Shown here: positions 1 through 12,201 of the stretch, in pieces
Position numbering within the stretch: position 1 is the stretch's first letter
Layout of the letters: each line of letters begins with the position of its first letter
Source of the DNA: Spinellus fusiger
Lineage: Eukaryota; Mucoromycota; Mucoromycetes; Mucorales; Phycomycetaceae
DNA: 64,000 bases
NCBI GenBank assembly: GCA_025094145.1
Contig: JALLLS010000048.1
Location: 186,001 to 250,000 of the forward strand
Reading direction: 5' to 3'
Made by a program: the position numbers and the translations under genes
The notes under the pieces: generated by a model
What the model was told of the DNA's origin: nothing
The model's database searches: none
Seen by the model: only the letters and a program-made list of their open reading frames with translations

Positions 1-1195
1 TGGCTGTAGCTGATGAGTGTACTGGTCCAAGGATTGAAGAGCAGGAAGGAGTGTGGATTCACATCGCAATACAACACCTGCTTTTACCAAGGCAGTTGCT
101 AGTACGAGCCATTGACCCGATGTCACCCAGTCAGAGTGCACCAAGAGTGTTTCTGCAGCATTACAGGCAGCGGGATAGTGGGTCTAATCAACAAGACATT
201 CATCATAGGATCCAAATGAGAAAGAAAAAAGATAGATAGATAGCTATCTTTCTCTTTCATTTATTTACCTTTGCATCCACAGCAATCTTGATGGCCTTCT
301 CCATGGCCGCCTCTTGATCCACATACACCGAACAAATACCATCAGCATGTCCCAGCACAGGGATTCTAATCCATAGCATAAATAACCCTGAAGGAAGAGG
401 TGCTATTTACCTTGTGTTGTTCTGGATATACTTTACTAAACTATTACTACCTCTTGGCACCACTAAATCAATGTACCGATCCAGATCCAATAATTCACGA
501 ATCGCCTCACGTGTCTCTATGATCTGAACTGCCTCACGAGGAATGCTCGAATGGTGTAATGCATCCTGGATGACTTTGGCCAAGACAGCATTGGTATGGG
601 TAGCCTCCTTCCCACCCTTGAGAATCACCGCATTTCCTGACTTGAGAGCCAAGCAAGAGATGTTCACCACCACCTCGGGACGTGCCTCAAAGATCGTCAA
701 GAGAACACCCACAGGAACACTCACACGGTACAGATTCAAATCTGTGTCGAGTTGAGTGGCCAGGCTGATATGTTGGGTAGGGTCTGGTAAAGAACAAATA
801 TCACCTACACCAGAGACCATGGCGTCGAATTTGTCAGGGTGGGTGATATCGAGTCTTTTGAAGAGGGATTGGGAGAGTGTGCCTGCTGCCACTTGATCCT
901 GAGCTAACTATGAAGAGATTTTCCACACAATACACACACAATACATGATCAGTTCAGAGACACATAGACCGCATGGGTCCAGTAAGATACAGAGTATACC
1001 ATAAAGTGTCTGGTTTCTCTCTGTTACCTTTTTGTCTATTTCATTGGCAGCTGCTATGTCAAGGCGTCTCTCTTGAAGGCACTGTTGAATAGCCAAAAGT
1101 GCTTCGTTCTTCTGTTCATTGGTAATGGACTGCATAGCCACAGATGCTGTACGGGCAGCACGGGCTATAGTAAGAAAGTCTTCAGTGGTGGCCAT
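1..1195 (-). CDS. PRO2: Gamma-glutamyl phosphate reductase (glutamate-5-semialdehyde dehydrogenase), 3' end cut off by window
   Basis: Second step of proline synthesis: NADPH-dependent reduction of gamma-glutamyl phosphate to glutamate-5-semialdehyde in the cytosol. Four exons can be joined in frame: 1028-1195, 411-907, 269-365 and 183 down to the window edge, with introns of about 45-120 nt. The ATG at 1195 opens [18 protein letters not shown]. Family blocks seen are [42 protein letters not shown] and [16 protein letters not shown], followed in exon 4 by [14 protein letters not shown], which carries the cysteine expected to be catalytic in this family. The C-terminal part lies beyond position 1. 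It is a stand-alone reductase as in yeast; no kinase domain is fused at the N-terminus. Identification is firm; the splice sites are inferred from frame and conserved sequence. Confidence 0.95.
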
Positions 1196-1611
1196 ATTCT
1201 ATCTGCTGTATGGGGCGGATCCAAGAGAAAAATAAAATAAGACAGAATTATAGGTAGAAATGAGTCATCTTTTTATTCTATGCCTATAAGACAGCAAAGT
1301 TACACCGTCCTCATCCTTTGCTGTGATTTAAAAAAAAACAAAAACAAAAAAGGACCAAGCATTGAAGAACACGCATTTTGCAGTATGAAAGAAAATAAAA
1401 TATATATTTATATATATTTTACATGTAAATGTATAGAAAGAAAGAAAGAAAGAAAAAGAAAAATACATTCATCTCCTCTTCTATATAAGTATATGTATTT
1501 ACTTAAAAATATCCATGGATAGCAAAGATTCCATTTTTATCAACACAAATACATGATATATACTAGAAGAATAAACAATAAACAAATTAACCTTAATATT
1601 AACATTTAAAA
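1196..1611. other. Intergenic, AT-rich
   Basis: This is the 5' flank of the proline gene. It contains short A-rich and GAAA/AAAG tracts (around 1330-1350 and 1436-1460). I see no gene or RNA. Confidence 0.6.
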
Positions 1612-2046
1612 GATAACAGAATAAAAGAATAACAGAATAACAATAACAGAATAACAGAATAACAGAATAACAGAATAACAGAATAACAGAATAACAGAAT
1701 AACAGAATAACAGAATAACAATAACAGAATAACAGAATAACAATAACAACAATAACAATAACAATAACAACAATAACAACAACAACAATAACAATAACAA
1801 TAAAATAACAACAATAACAATAACAATAACAATAACAACAATAATAACAATAACAACAATAATAACAATAACAACAATAATAACAATAACAACAATAATA
1901 ACAATAACAACAATAATAACAATAAAACAATAATAACAATAACAACAATAATAACAATAACAACAATAATAACAATAATAACAATAACAACAATAATAAC
2001 AATAACAACAATAATAACAATAACAACAATAATAACAATAACAAAA
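1612..2046. repeat. Long compound microsatellite/minisatellite (AATAACAG then 18-bp AAC/AAT units)
   Basis: From about 1612 to 1740 the sequence is built of an 8-bp unit (AATAACAG). From 1741 to 2045 it becomes AAC/AAT trinucleotide-like sequence with an 18-bp higher-order period (unit like CAATAATAACAATAACAA). Long poly-Leu or Cys/Tyr reading frames on the minus strand are artefacts of this composition. The tract ends about 20 bp from the stop codon of the next gene, so it should lie in that gene's 3' UTR or terminator region. Confidence 0.95.
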
Positions 2047-2066
2047 CACCTCCCTCCCTCTCTTTT

Positions 2067-2942
2067 TCACCGCTCTTCCATAGCAGCTATCTGTGTCTTC
2101 CACCGCTCTTCCACATGTCGCTCTTCTTCTTGCCTCTCAGCCAATAGCTGTGCCAACAGTCTCTGTGGATCTCTCAACAGTTTATCTACCATGAGATCAA
2201 ATCTCTGTCTGTATTTCAGCTTTACCAACTCAAAGGCACGTTCCTGATGGGCTAGCAGAAGCTGTTTCTGCGATTGGAATTCTTCCTGGAGCACCTGCTG
2301 CCGGTACTGGGCCATAAGCGTAGGATAGGTGTCCATCAGTGTTTCTAGGGTGGATTCATGACTGCTTCTATCCAGTCGCTGAATACGCAAGGCCTGTGCA
2401 TCCAATCGATCCCTTACTAAATGAGCAGCCTCCAATGCCTGGGTATGAGGAGGAACAATGTCCGCAAACAGATCTGTCCAGTGAGAAGAGTTCAGTCTGT
2501 CTTTCTCCATGTCACTGCTGCTCTGTCTCTCCATTCGAGCAAGATGAGTGTGGTTGTCATGAGCAGAGTCCCTTGGTATGGCAAAGGACTTGCGTTTCCA
2601 AGCAGGGGTTTCCTCCTCCTCGTCTTCCCATTGCGTGGCCAGTGGTCTGTGCTTAAACTGGAGGGCAGAAAGAGGAATGGCATGAACACTGCCTGTCGTA
2701 CCACTTCTGGGTCTAAAGGGTCGTTCGTTCTTATTGAGTCGGGCGGTCGCCATGGTGTCCTCTAAACACGACTGAGCTGATCGAGTGCGGGTCATGCGTG
2801 TGCCTGTTATGGAGGGCGCACTAGACTGTGATGAGGTGGACAGGAGGGTGGAATGAGAAGCGTCACTGTGAGACTGACTGGATCCGCCATCTGCAGACTG
2901 AACTCGGTGGGCTTCAATACGGGCTCTGACATTTGACAGCAT
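2067..2942 (-). CDS. Hypothetical protein with Ser-rich N-terminus and C-terminal coiled coil
   Basis: A single uninterrupted 291-residue frame from ATG at 2942 to TGA at 2067. I do not recognise the family. Residues about 1-65 are Ser/Thr-rich and basic. The middle part (about 65-150) is charged and probably disordered. Residues about 160-291 form a long heptad-like, Glu/Gln/Arg-rich helix (AYEL-type segments such as LLAQLLAERQEEERHVEER) typical of a coiled coil. No membrane segment or signal peptide is seen. It is real coding sequence judging by length, composition and balanced codon use compared with the flanking repeats. It sits between a minisatellite at its 3' side and hexamer repeats at its 5' side. 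A cytoskeletal or scaffold role is possible but is a guess. Confidence 0.65.
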   Translation of the reverse strand: MLSNVRARIEAHRVQSADGGSSQSHSDASHSTLLSTSSQSSAPSITGTRMTRTRSAQSCLEDTMATARLNKNERPFRPRSGTTGSVHAIPLSALQFKHRPLATQWEDEEEETPAWKRKSFAIPRDSAHDNHTHLARMERQSSSDMEKDRLNSSHWTDLFADIVPPHTQALEAAHLVRDRLDAQALRIQRLDRSSHESTLETLMDTYPTLMAQYRQQVLQEEFQSQKQLLLAHQERAFELVKLKYRQRFDLMVDKLLRDPQRLLAQLLAERQEEERHVEERWKTQIAAMEER

Positions 2943-2963
2943 AATGGTAGGAGAACACTAGGG

Positions 2964-3023
2964 ATACGAATACGAATAGAAGGAATACGAATACGAATAC
3001 GAATACGAATACGAATACGAATA
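2964..3023. repeat. TACGAA hexamer microsatellite
   Basis: About nine tandem TACGAA units with minor interruptions, immediately upstream of the ATG at 2942, hence in the likely promoter or 5' UTR of that gene. Confidence 0.9.
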
Positions 3024-3047
3024 GGAAGAAGAATAGAAAGTAAGAAA

Positions 3048-3104
<57 letters not shown>

Positions 3105-3107
3105 ATA
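3048..3107. repeat. (AAAT)n microsatellite
   Basis: About fourteen AAAT/AATA units. It is followed by a TTTTTG hexamer run at 3160-3180. Confidence 0.9.
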
Positions 3108-3258
3108 TAAAAAAAAGGGACAAAAAAAGGAGGGAGAAGAGTTGGGGATTGTTCATTTTTGTTTTTGTTTTTGTTTTTGTTCCTTTTTCTGTTTTCTATT
3201 TTCAACATTCGCCAGAATAGACACAGTGGGTCTCCTTACTTCATCACTCTTCTATAAA

Positions 3259-3328
3259 TTACAGTGAATTACAGTGAATTACAGTGAATTACAGTGAATT
3301 ACAGTGAATTACAGTGAATTACAATAAA
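3259..3328. repeat. 10-bp tandem repeat TTACAGTGAA
   Basis: Six perfect 10-bp units followed by one degenerate unit (TTACAATAAA). It lies in the gap between the unknown gene and the 3' end of the AlkB-like gene. Confidence 0.92.
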
Positions 3329-3373
3329 TCACAATGAGTTGTTACAAACTCCCAGAGAGGTCTATGCGTGTGT

Positions 3374-4270
3374 CTATTGACGTGTTTGCTCATGATGAGT
3401 GGATCCAACATCCTCACCACGTGCTTCATTGGAAGAATAGTCCCGAGTCCAGGCAATGATCTCTCGAAAGGTCAGTGAAATACGCTTATCACGATGAATG
3501 GGAGGGCCATGGACTGTCTTGTGGACTGTTTCCTTGGAGATGCTGTGCTTGTAGTCATAGCGAGCAGATCCACTCAGTATCAACAATGAGCGACGTGCTG
3601 GTTGCTGTAGATTAGCAATCCACCTGTCCACATCAACACAAGGGTGGACTTACGCAGAACAATAGCCTCTGAGTGTCCAGGCCGAGTGAACTCCATAACA
3701 CAGGGGGAGAGAAGAGAAAGGGATCCTATGCAGGGGCCAAACAGGGCGGGTGCGTCTGAGGGTGGGTTGAGCTGCAGGATATGGCCAATGACCTACCAAT
3801 ATGAGGCATAATGCCTTGGTCTGCATTGTACTCATTGACAAGCAAGTGGTTTGGTGTGACGGGCATCAGTCCAAGTGCCATCATACGTGTCACCACTGGT
3901 TGGACAAATCCAGGCAGAGGGCCATATTCCTCGAGTACTTTGCTAAAGAGAATAATAAACAGAGAATAATAAGCAGAGAGACTGTAGCATAGAATTACAC
4001 TGCAGGAATGATTATCCAGATGATTACCGGTAGCGATAACTAAAGAGGTATCCATACTGCTGTGTGCGTCTCTTGAGTTCAGGGTTGGGTCTAGTCATTG
4101 TAGCGTCATTCTTCATTAGTCCTCCTATTCTTATTCTTATTGTCTTTGTCATACTCAATACCAAGTCCAGACCACTGCTGCTGGTTCACTCTCTCAATAA
4201 TATCAACTTCTTCTTCTTCACTGATAAAATCAGGAATCAACAAAAGACCAGGCACTGTTGCTTCTGTCAT
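3374..4270 (-). CDS. AlkB-like 2-oxoglutarate/Fe(II)-dependent dioxygenase
   Basis: Oxidative demethylase fold of the AlkB/ALKBH family. I placed the start at the ATG at 4270 (MTEATVPGLLLIPDFISEEE); the in-frame codon further upstream at 4294 is GTG. Five exons join in frame through short introns (one is 41 nt). Once they are removed, the family signature appears: ELKRRTQQYGYLFSY, VNEYNADQGIMPHID with the HxD iron ligands, GSLSLLSPCVMEF, PARRSLLILSGSARYDYKHSI with the distal iron-binding His, and KRISLTFR with the 2OG-binding Arg pair. The intron before the HxD aspartate uses the acceptor ending CCCTCAG. The substrate (tRNA, other RNA, DNA or protein) cannot be read from the sequence. The block style resembles ALKBH8-like and related short eukaryotic AlkB proteins, but no RRM or methyltransferase domain is fused. 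Confidence 0.88.
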
Positions 4271-4421
4271 AGTCCACCACAAAAGATACTTCACAAGCGG
4301 AGTGTCAAACCCGACAAGTAGGATAGTATGACATCACTACCCTGATCAAAGCATTTATGGCCTTTCTCCCCTTCTTTTCTTCTTCTTTCTTGTCCTTTAT
4401 AGATATATTTGTGATTATATA

Positions 4422-7400
4422 ATGTCACTCACTCAGTGGAGACAGTTCAATTTCTTCGACAAACAACAGCAACAACTCACAGAAGCCAATGACAAAAAGA
4501 CGCCTTTCCAAGTAAGCCCCTCAGTGGGTGCGGATAAGATGTCTAACCCTACTAGGAACTCGATATGACAGTGTTTACAGCAGGCAGAGGACACCTGGCC
4601 TATGCAGATATCCTTTTTCTTAAGCAAATAGCCCATTGACTACCCAGCAGTGTCCATCTTTCCTTGACTATTTCCTACATTCTCTAGGCTCTGTGTTTTT
4701 ATGCGACCGACACTTCAAAACACAGTCATTTGTAGCCTATGAAGGAGGAAGAGTGACACATATGAAGCAGTTGAAGCAGAAGAATGTCCTAGTGACTATT
4801 GGTGTAAGTGACAGAGTTCTTTGTGTGGAGAGAAAGAAAGGAGGAAGACTCAACACATACAGTAGGATGAGGACCTTATCACCAACACACCTGTAATCAA
4901 GTTCTGGGATCTGGATGCTATGGATAAGCAAAAGACTACCAGTACACCAACATGTCTGCGTTCTATCAAAGTACAGCACGGAGGAAAACCCTACCCAGTA
5001 AGTGTAGATGGGATAGGTGTGGTTTCTTTCTTTCTTTTCTTTCTTACTCTCTTTAAAGGTATCCACCTTTGCTATTCTTGAGAATATGTCACAAGTAGCT
5101 GTAGGTCTTACCAATGGAGTGGTTATCCTCATTCGGGGAGATCTCTCCAAAGACAGAACTACCAAGCAGAAAGTGATTTATGAAAGAGAAGAGCCCATTA
5201 CAGGTACATGGATGCTTCCACACACACACACACACACAAAAAAAAAAGAAGAAGAGGACTTAGTCTAGTCTAGGCCTTGGATTCCGGGAACAGACAAAAT
5301 CCACTCTCTTGTTCATGGTGACTACCAATAGTATCATGTCCTATAATACAACAGCCAAAGTGCCCATCTTGGTAAGAGACATCTTTAGTGAAGGGTTATT
5401 GATGATGACCAGACAACCCTCGACGAACAAGGCTGTGGTTTGGGATGTGCTGTAATGAGTGATAGCCAAGAAATGGTTGTAGGCAGAGACGAGGTAAATA
5501 TACACCCTCCACAAGGGAAAAAGAAAGAAGAAAAAGAGTACAATGGGCTTATGCATAGGATAGGCTGTTTACCTGTATGATCCTACAGGAAGAGGGCCTT
5601 GTTTTGCTTATGATACACCCAAGACATCCTTAACTTGGTTCAAATCCAACTACCTTGTCATTGTCTCTCCCCCTGTCACGACCTCCTCCCACCTCTCCAG
5701 TGCTACCCGTGCTTCCTTCAACTTTAGCAGCACCAGCAGTGGCTCCACCACAGAAATAACCAAAGTCACTATCTTTGATACTGCCAACAAGTTCGTTGCT
5801 TATGTAGGGACCTTTATGGGAGGTGTGCGTGGTATCTTTTGTGAGTGGAATGCAGTATGGATTGTAGGCATGGACGGAAAGATCTACCACCTGGATGAGA
5901 AAGACACACCTACCAAACTAGAGATTCTCTTTAAACTGAACCTGTATGTCCTTGCTATTAACCTGGCTCACATGCAAAAGTACGACAATGCCAGTATCTC
6001 TGAGATATTTAAAAAGTATGGTGATCATTTGTATGCCAAGGGAGATTATGATGGTGCCATGGAGCAGTACATTCGTACCATTGGACAGTTGGAGCCTTCT
6101 TATGTGATCCGGAAGTTCCTGGATGCACAGAGAATCTACAACCTCACCAACTACTTACAGGAACTGCATCCTCAAGGACTGGCCAATGCAGATCATACGA
6201 CGCTTCTTCTTAATTGCTATACAAAGCTCAAGGATGTCTCTCGATTAGATCAGTTCATCAAGACAGATGCTGATCTTAATTTTGATCTCGAGACAGCTAT
6301 TCATGTGTGTCGACAAGCAGGGTATTATGAGCATGCAGTATATTTGGCAGAGAAGTTCCAGGAACATGATATGTAGGTAGCTTATGCCATCACAACTAGT
6401 GTATTGAGTTTGTAAGGTACCTCACCATTGTCATTGAAGACATGCACCACTATGAAGATGCCCTTCACTATATTGAGAAGCTGGGTCCGTATGAAGTAAG
6501 TTGCCGCCGATTTCTTACTCCTTTCCTTACTCCTCACTCTTTCTTTCTCAAAGGCAGATAAGAATCTACAAAAGTACAGCAAAACACTGTTGGGTCATCT
6601 ACCTGAGCTCACTACTCAGCTGCTGATTGATCTCTGCTCGGGTGTCCTTGCCCTTCGTTCGCCCACGCCCTCTGTCCACAGCACTACCGCTCTCGCCCAC
6701 CTCCCTTACTCTTCTGTCTCTTCTCCTACTCTATCAGATATCCCCAAACCCACCCTAAAGCACCCCAGTCCACTCAGTGGGGGCAATAGTCTGATGTACG
6801 TCCCTCCCTCTCCTAGTGTGTTCATGCCTGCCTTTGTGGACCGGCCTGACTGTCTTGTGCAGTTCCTAGAGCATGTGTTTGAGAGGCGATGGGGCAAAGA
6901 CACACGAGGTCCTGTGCTAGACAATGCCTCTGTACGCAGCCCCAGCAAAGAAGAGAGCGGCATGCTGTCTCTTAAAGAACAGGAAGAGCGTAAATCTATT
7001 TGGCATACCTTGCTAGAGCTGTACCTGATGGAGAACAAGATCCTGCAACCAGGTCATTCTTCTGCTGAAGTAGAGGAGCAGAAGAGAGGCAAAGAGTTCA
7101 AAGCCAAGGCCCTTGGACTGTTGAGAGAGGAGAGTGTGGATTACGATACAAACCAGGCCCTCGTCCTTTGTCAGCTCAAGCAATTTGATGAAGGGATTGT
7201 CTATCTGTATGAAAAGACAAGCATGTACCCAGACATTCTCCAGTTCTGGATGGAGCGACAGGAGACAGACAGAGTGATTGAAGGTGTGCGCAAATACGGG
7301 CCCAAGGATCCCTCTCTCTATCCTATGGTGTTGACCTACTTTTCATCTACACCCATGATTCTATCTAAATCTACGCCCGAGCTATTGTCTGTGCTGAATC

Positions 7401-8291
7401 ATATTGATGCCCAGGACTTGTTGCCTCCTATTCAGGTGGTTCAGGCACTCGCACGTAGTAATGTGGCTACTATTGGACTGATCAAGAGTTACATTGGGAA
7501 GCGAATTCAACAAGAAAACAGAGAGTTGAAGCAGGTACGTTCCTTGTTGATTCCCACTAGCACTTGTTCTTTTATACTGATTCCTATGTATAGAATGATG
7601 AGTTAATTGAGAGTTATCGACAAGAAACAGAGAAGCGTCGACAAGAAATAGAAGAGCTACAGACAAGGTAAGAAAAGGAGACACTGTGCTCTCTTTCTCT
7701 CTCTTTTATTTTTTATTTTTATTTTTATTTTTATTCATATTCATATTCATATTCATATTCTTATTATTGTTCATATAATACTCTATATAAAAATCAAGTG
7801 CACGTATCTTCCAGGTACAAAAGTGTGCCAGCTGTGATGGAACACTTGATCTTCCAGCTGTCCATTTCTTATGCAGACACTCGTACCATCAAAGGTAAGG
7901 TCATCTTTCGTAAAAAGGGCAATGGGTTGTCTTTATGACAAGATCCCGGTGTGCTGAGTGTGCTGAGTGCATTGAGTTTATTGTCTGTGTTCTAGGTGCA
8001 TGGGAGAAAACGACAGAGAATGTCCTCATTGTGCTATCCAACACCGTATGATCTCAGAGATTAGACGCACCCAAGAAATTAATGCTGATCGACATGATCT
8101 TTTCTTTGATCAGGTAACTATATCTTATACTCTCTTTCATTCTCTCTGTGTAGAGTATATGCTCTTGTATGTGTATGTGTGTGTTTAACTGTTGTTGTAT
8201 GCTTTAGTTGGATGGTGAAGAAGACGGCCTTTCTTTAGTGGCTGATTACTTCTCAAAGAATACCATGGCCTTTGCTAAGCTTATTGACTAG
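4422..8291 (+). CDS. VPS11: Vacuolar protein sorting protein Vps11 (HOPS/CORVET core, RING-H2)
   Basis: Core subunit shared by the HOPS and CORVET tethering complexes that drive endosome and vacuole fusion. The ATG at 4422 opens MSLTQWRQFNFFDK, the usual Vps11 start. The gene has many small exons separated by short introns. The N-terminal half gives beta-propeller-like sequence. The largest exons encode the clathrin-repeat-like helical solenoid (for example GDHLYAKGDYDGAMEQYI and YEDALHYIEKLGPYEA). The C-terminus carries a RING-H2 finger: CASC, then CRHSYH, then CMGENDRECPHC, split by an intron near 7890-7995. The stop is TAG at 8289-8291. A short helical tail follows the RING. Family assignment is secure; some N-terminal exon borders (4600-5600) are approximate. 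Confidence 0.95.
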
Positions 8292-8541
8292 TTGTTATTC
8301 ATGAACACCCACCCACCCACAGTCATAATAATACTACTACTTATATCTATCTTCCTATAGATAAAGGAGAGAAAGAGAAAGAGAATGGAGTGGGTCTTAT
8401 TATTTTGGATGATGACGTCTCTCTGACCCCATGTTTGGGAATCTTTTTTTTTTGTTCTTCCTGACCTTTAAGCTTGTCGTAAATTATTATTATTTTTTTC
8501 TGTCTTTTTATACGCCTCTCTTGCACAACCTTTATCTCGTC

Positions 8542-9167
8542 ATGTTCAATCGCTCTGTTGTCAATGTAAGTGTGTGTTCTTTAGTAGACACAGAGAATAG
8601 AAACAGGTGTGGGTGTGGAGTTTTTTCCCTCAAGGCCCACTGTTCTATTGTGCTGTTATTTATTATGTACTGTTTATTATGTACTGTTTATTATGTACTG
8701 TTTATTTGGTATTTACCCGACACTTTCTTTCTCTTTTCTAGGTGGGTCGTTGGTCAGCCCTCGCGTTTGGTGTGGTTTATGGCTACAGCCACCATGCCAC
8801 CTTAAAGGCCCAGAATAAACAGCACGAAAAGGACTCTGAATACCACCGCAAGGAGTTGCTTATCCAACAAGCACAGGCTGCCTATGCTAAGAAGCAATTG
8901 GCTGCTAGTGCTTCTGTTGTGGATGCTCCTGTGGCATCAGTAGAGATTATTGGTAAGTCATAGAACAGACAAAGAGAGAAACGGATGTTCGTCTATGCTC
9001 CCCCGCACTGTCCGTGCCTTCTTCTATCGTCATTATTTGAATGATAACGGGTGGCTTGATCTATGCAAACACTGTGATTTATGGCAATGCATGACCTTTT
9101 AGATATCGAGAGCCCTAATTTCGACTTTGAGAAGTTTGTTGCAAAGTGGGAGACAGAGGAACACTAG
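8542..9167 (+). CDS. Mitochondrial F1Fo-ATP synthase subunit e
   Basis: Small inner-membrane subunit needed for ATP synthase dimerisation and cristae shape (Tim11/ATP21 family). Three exons: 8542-8565, 8742-8952 and 9103-9167, joined as MFNRSVVN + VGRWSALAFGVVYGYSHH... + DIESPNFDFEKFVAKWE. About 100 residues. Residues about 10-28 form the membrane segment with the small-residue (GxxxG-like) face usual for this family. A charged coiled-coil follows (KQHEKDSEYHRKELLIQQAQ). The first exon encodes only eight residues. It is in tandem with VPS11, about 250 bp downstream. Confidence 0.88.
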
Positions 9168-9822
9168 AGGATTTTCATTGGATTTGTTTAAAAGTGACCC
9201 CCCTCCTCCCTTCCCATTCTATGATTCGAGCGTGGAGAAACACTGCAAGGCACGGACGTACACATAGACACACGCATTTCTACAGTGATTTCTACAGTGA
9301 TAGTTATATTTATACGTATATATCTATATTTGTATCTATATCTATATTTATATCTATATCTATACTTGTATTGTTACAGATCCACAGACAAAAAGAAAGT
9401 GCTAATAGAGGGGAAAAAAAAGAGGGAGGGGAGGGGGGAAATGGATTAGAGACTGAAGATTAGAGACTGGAGAGTAAAAGAAAAAGTCGGGGTTGGTCGT
9501 GAATGAGTTGATGATGAATGGCAGTATGAATAATAAGTACATGCATAGATAGATATACAAAACATATGTCAAATACAAGTAAATCTGCCTTGTATACTAC
9601 TACTACTACTACTATTATTATTATTATTATTTAAAAAGAAAGAAAATGAAACCCTTTTTTTTCTATCAAGTCTAGCCCAAAATCCTCTCTTGATATGATT
9701 TCCCTTGTCCTGTGATAATAATGGACTGTAGATTGTCATTCTTCTTGTGACGACATAAAAGGCCTTCTTTCCCTTTAGTCTACCTCTTCCTGCTTCCTGC
9801 TTCCTGCCTCCATCATAGAAAC
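9168..9822. other. Intergenic with simple repeats
   Basis: It contains a TATATC/TATCTA-rich stretch (about 9300-9370), a G/A-rich run (9410-9440), and CTA then TTA trinucleotide runs (9598-9632). TTCCTGC is repeated three times just before the next ATG (9786-9808). I see no gene. Confidence 0.6.
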
Positions 9823-10771
9823 ATGTCTTATGCCGAAGATATAGGCTGGGAGGAGAGCCTGGACTTCCGCACCCGATTCACCTACAGATACACCAAAGAT
9901 CATGATATAATCCCTCGACATATCCCAAGTCCATTTACAGATGATGATACAGACTCAAGCTATACTAGTCATCATTCTGAGAAGTATTCAGTAGGAGACA
10001 GGGACAGTTTCTTAGCAGACATTGATGAGTTTATGTACGATGTCCCAGAGCCTGCTGTGCCACCTGCTGCTGCTGCCATGGCTGCTTGTGTAAAAAATTA
10101 CCAGGGACCAGGTAAAATTACCAAGTTAAGTAGACATATCAAGGTACAAGATGATGCGGATTGGGCGGAAGATGTACAGCTACCCTCTGCTGGATCCCAT
10201 ATTCCTTATGCAAGAAGTGTCTCTGGAACATCTGCTTCTGTGCTGGATGATCTTGAACCTGATAGACCCACCAAACAAGTGCGTTTTCAGTCAAATCCAT
10301 CCTCATCAGCAGAACAAGAAGATCAAGAAGTGTCGACAGAAATACAAGACAAACACTCCACAGAAGGCATGGAGTTTATACAAGGACTTGAACTTGCCGA
10401 GGGACTGTCCCATCTTAGTGACAGATGGACACGTATTCATACACCCAAACCATCTCCTATAGCGCATAAAGTGGAAGAAAGTGATTTCTTTGATGGTGTG
10501 GATGTTGAAAAACTCCCCATGGAAAATACACGACCCGTCACTTCCTCTATCCAACAACGCACAAGACTGCCCGCATCTACCTCTACCTCCTCCTTCCACT
10601 CAAACAGATTCCGCTCTCCTGACTTATCACCACTAAGACAGAGTCGCTCTACCCAACTCAGTGGTAGCCATAGTGGGCAGTATGGAAATCCACGAGGCAG
10701 TGGCCATTCTCAACGTGGAGGATATGGCTCCTACAGTGTTCGGATCCCTCCTAAACAAAGCACAAGCACAA

Positions 10772-10812
<41 letters not shown>

Positions 10813-12201
10813 AATGCAAACGCAAACGCAGCCCCCACCCGATCCACCCCCACAGAAGACCATCGACACTATGAAAAGTCAAAAGATAGACTCACACTAC
10901 AAAGACTAACAGCTCCTACTATTGCTTCTCGTCAAAGAGAAACTGCTGCTAATCGACGAACACCTTTTTTTCGTTCTACTACAATGGACCTACCAAAGAA
11001 GTCCCCTCATCCTACTGCTCATTCAATAGTAACACAATCCACAGACACACTTCCACCTGTCTCCACTTCTCCACTCTATACCAAAAGAAACATCGTGTCT
11101 CGGTCTACACTTCGTCCTAAATTATCAGAGCCAGAAAGACCCCATCCGGTCATGGCCAAGTTAAAGCAGAAATCAGTCTATAGAGATGGATCAGAATTGG
11201 ATCATTTTGATAATCTATCAGAATGGAGTGAAAAAACAATGCAACAGCATAGGAAAGAAAAGAGTTTCTTGGCTCCAAGTAAGTAGTGCCTTTATTATTT
11301 ATTATCATTATCCTTAATAAAATATATATAAATGTCTGATACTGGAGTAGGAGTATTTCAAGATGGAACTGTTCGTCCTCGTGATGAGAACAGTGCTTCT
11401 GTAGATCCAAAAAGACCATGGAGGCAACAAAAGGTAAATAGCCTAAGAATGTCTGGTTCTATTTTCTATTTATTTGGGTTTAGTTTAGCATATTGATGTA
11501 ATAAATACAATGAACTCTAGACAAAGAAAAGACCTCTATTGATCCGACCAGAAGAAAGTACATTGGCTCAAGGTAAATAATAATAATAATAAATACTATA
11601 TTCACCCACCTATACATTACTCATAGAATACAATGGCATGAAATACGATAACATAAACCGTGTATGGCAAGGCAACAATGAAATCACAACTTTATTTGAT
11701 CAACCAACCCAGGCCCCTATAAAACCATCTCGTCGTCGACCAGCCCTAATACGCAACAGAAACAACGGCAGTCGATACACTCAAGTGTGTGGTGATATGT
11801 ATTTTGATGCACCCAACTTAAGATGGGAAAAAATAAATTTCTTTATAGCAGACAATGAAAGAGGTACTTCTGAGAAAGAAGATGACGATGATGTGTTGGC
11901 TAGGATTGAGGATTTATCAGACTATGCACAACCATACACTGTCTTTCCCCGAGCCAACTCTTCTTCTTTTGATTCTGAAATTGAAAACACATTGACCTCT
12001 CATCAAGTGCGTACTGCAGCATTACAAAATAAGCCAGAATTTGAACTGTCCATCGAGATGCAACATCTGATGATGGAAGAAGAAGAGGAACATCGCCAAT
12101 TTATGAGTCATTGGCCATTGCTACCCGAGAGAACAATGGTGAAAACCCGGTCAAATCATTGGGTGCCAGCCTATTGCTTCATACCCTGTCAATTTAATTA
12201 A
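9823..12201 (+). CDS. Byr4/Bfa1-like mitotic exit / septation GAP subunit
   Basis: Probable subunit of the two-component GAP for the Spg1/Tem1 GTPase at the spindle pole body (SIN/MEN pathway). Exon 1 (9823 to about 11279) encodes about 486 residues, beginning MSYAEDIGWEESLDF, an acidic/aromatic motif like the Byr4/Bfa1 N-terminus, followed by long disordered Ser/Pro-rich sequence. Small exons follow (11379-11430, 11520-11570), then a last exon (from about 11628) with NGMKYDNINRVWQGN, RRRPALIRNR and GDMYFDAPNLRWEKI. The paired G-M-x-(Y/F)-D...W blocks are the feature I associate with Byr4/Bfa1. The stop is TAA at 12199-12201. A Thr-Gly hexamer repeat lies inside exon 1. Family call from memory of motifs; moderate certainty. 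Confidence 0.68.
10760..10812 (+). repeat. In-frame hexanucleotide repeat ((AG)GCAC, encodes Ser/Thr-Gly dipeptides)
   Basis: About nine tandem CACAGG/CACAAG hexamers inside the Byr4-like coding sequence give alternating Thr-Ser then Thr-Gly residues. Because the unit is six bases, length changes preserve the frame. Confidence 0.9.

Noticed and set aside
1499..2103. Long minus-strand frames of poly-Leu and Cys/Tyr/Ile residues
   Set aside because: They are translations of the AAC/AAT minisatellite in different frames and have no non-repetitive content.
2339..2765. Overlapping plus-strand frames opposite the coiled-coil gene
   Set aside because: Shadows of the minus-strand coding sequence; no motif and no splice signals.
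4271..4294. Upstream extension of the AlkB-like protein to 4294
   Set aside because: The codon at 4294 is GTG, not ATG; the first ATG is at 4270.
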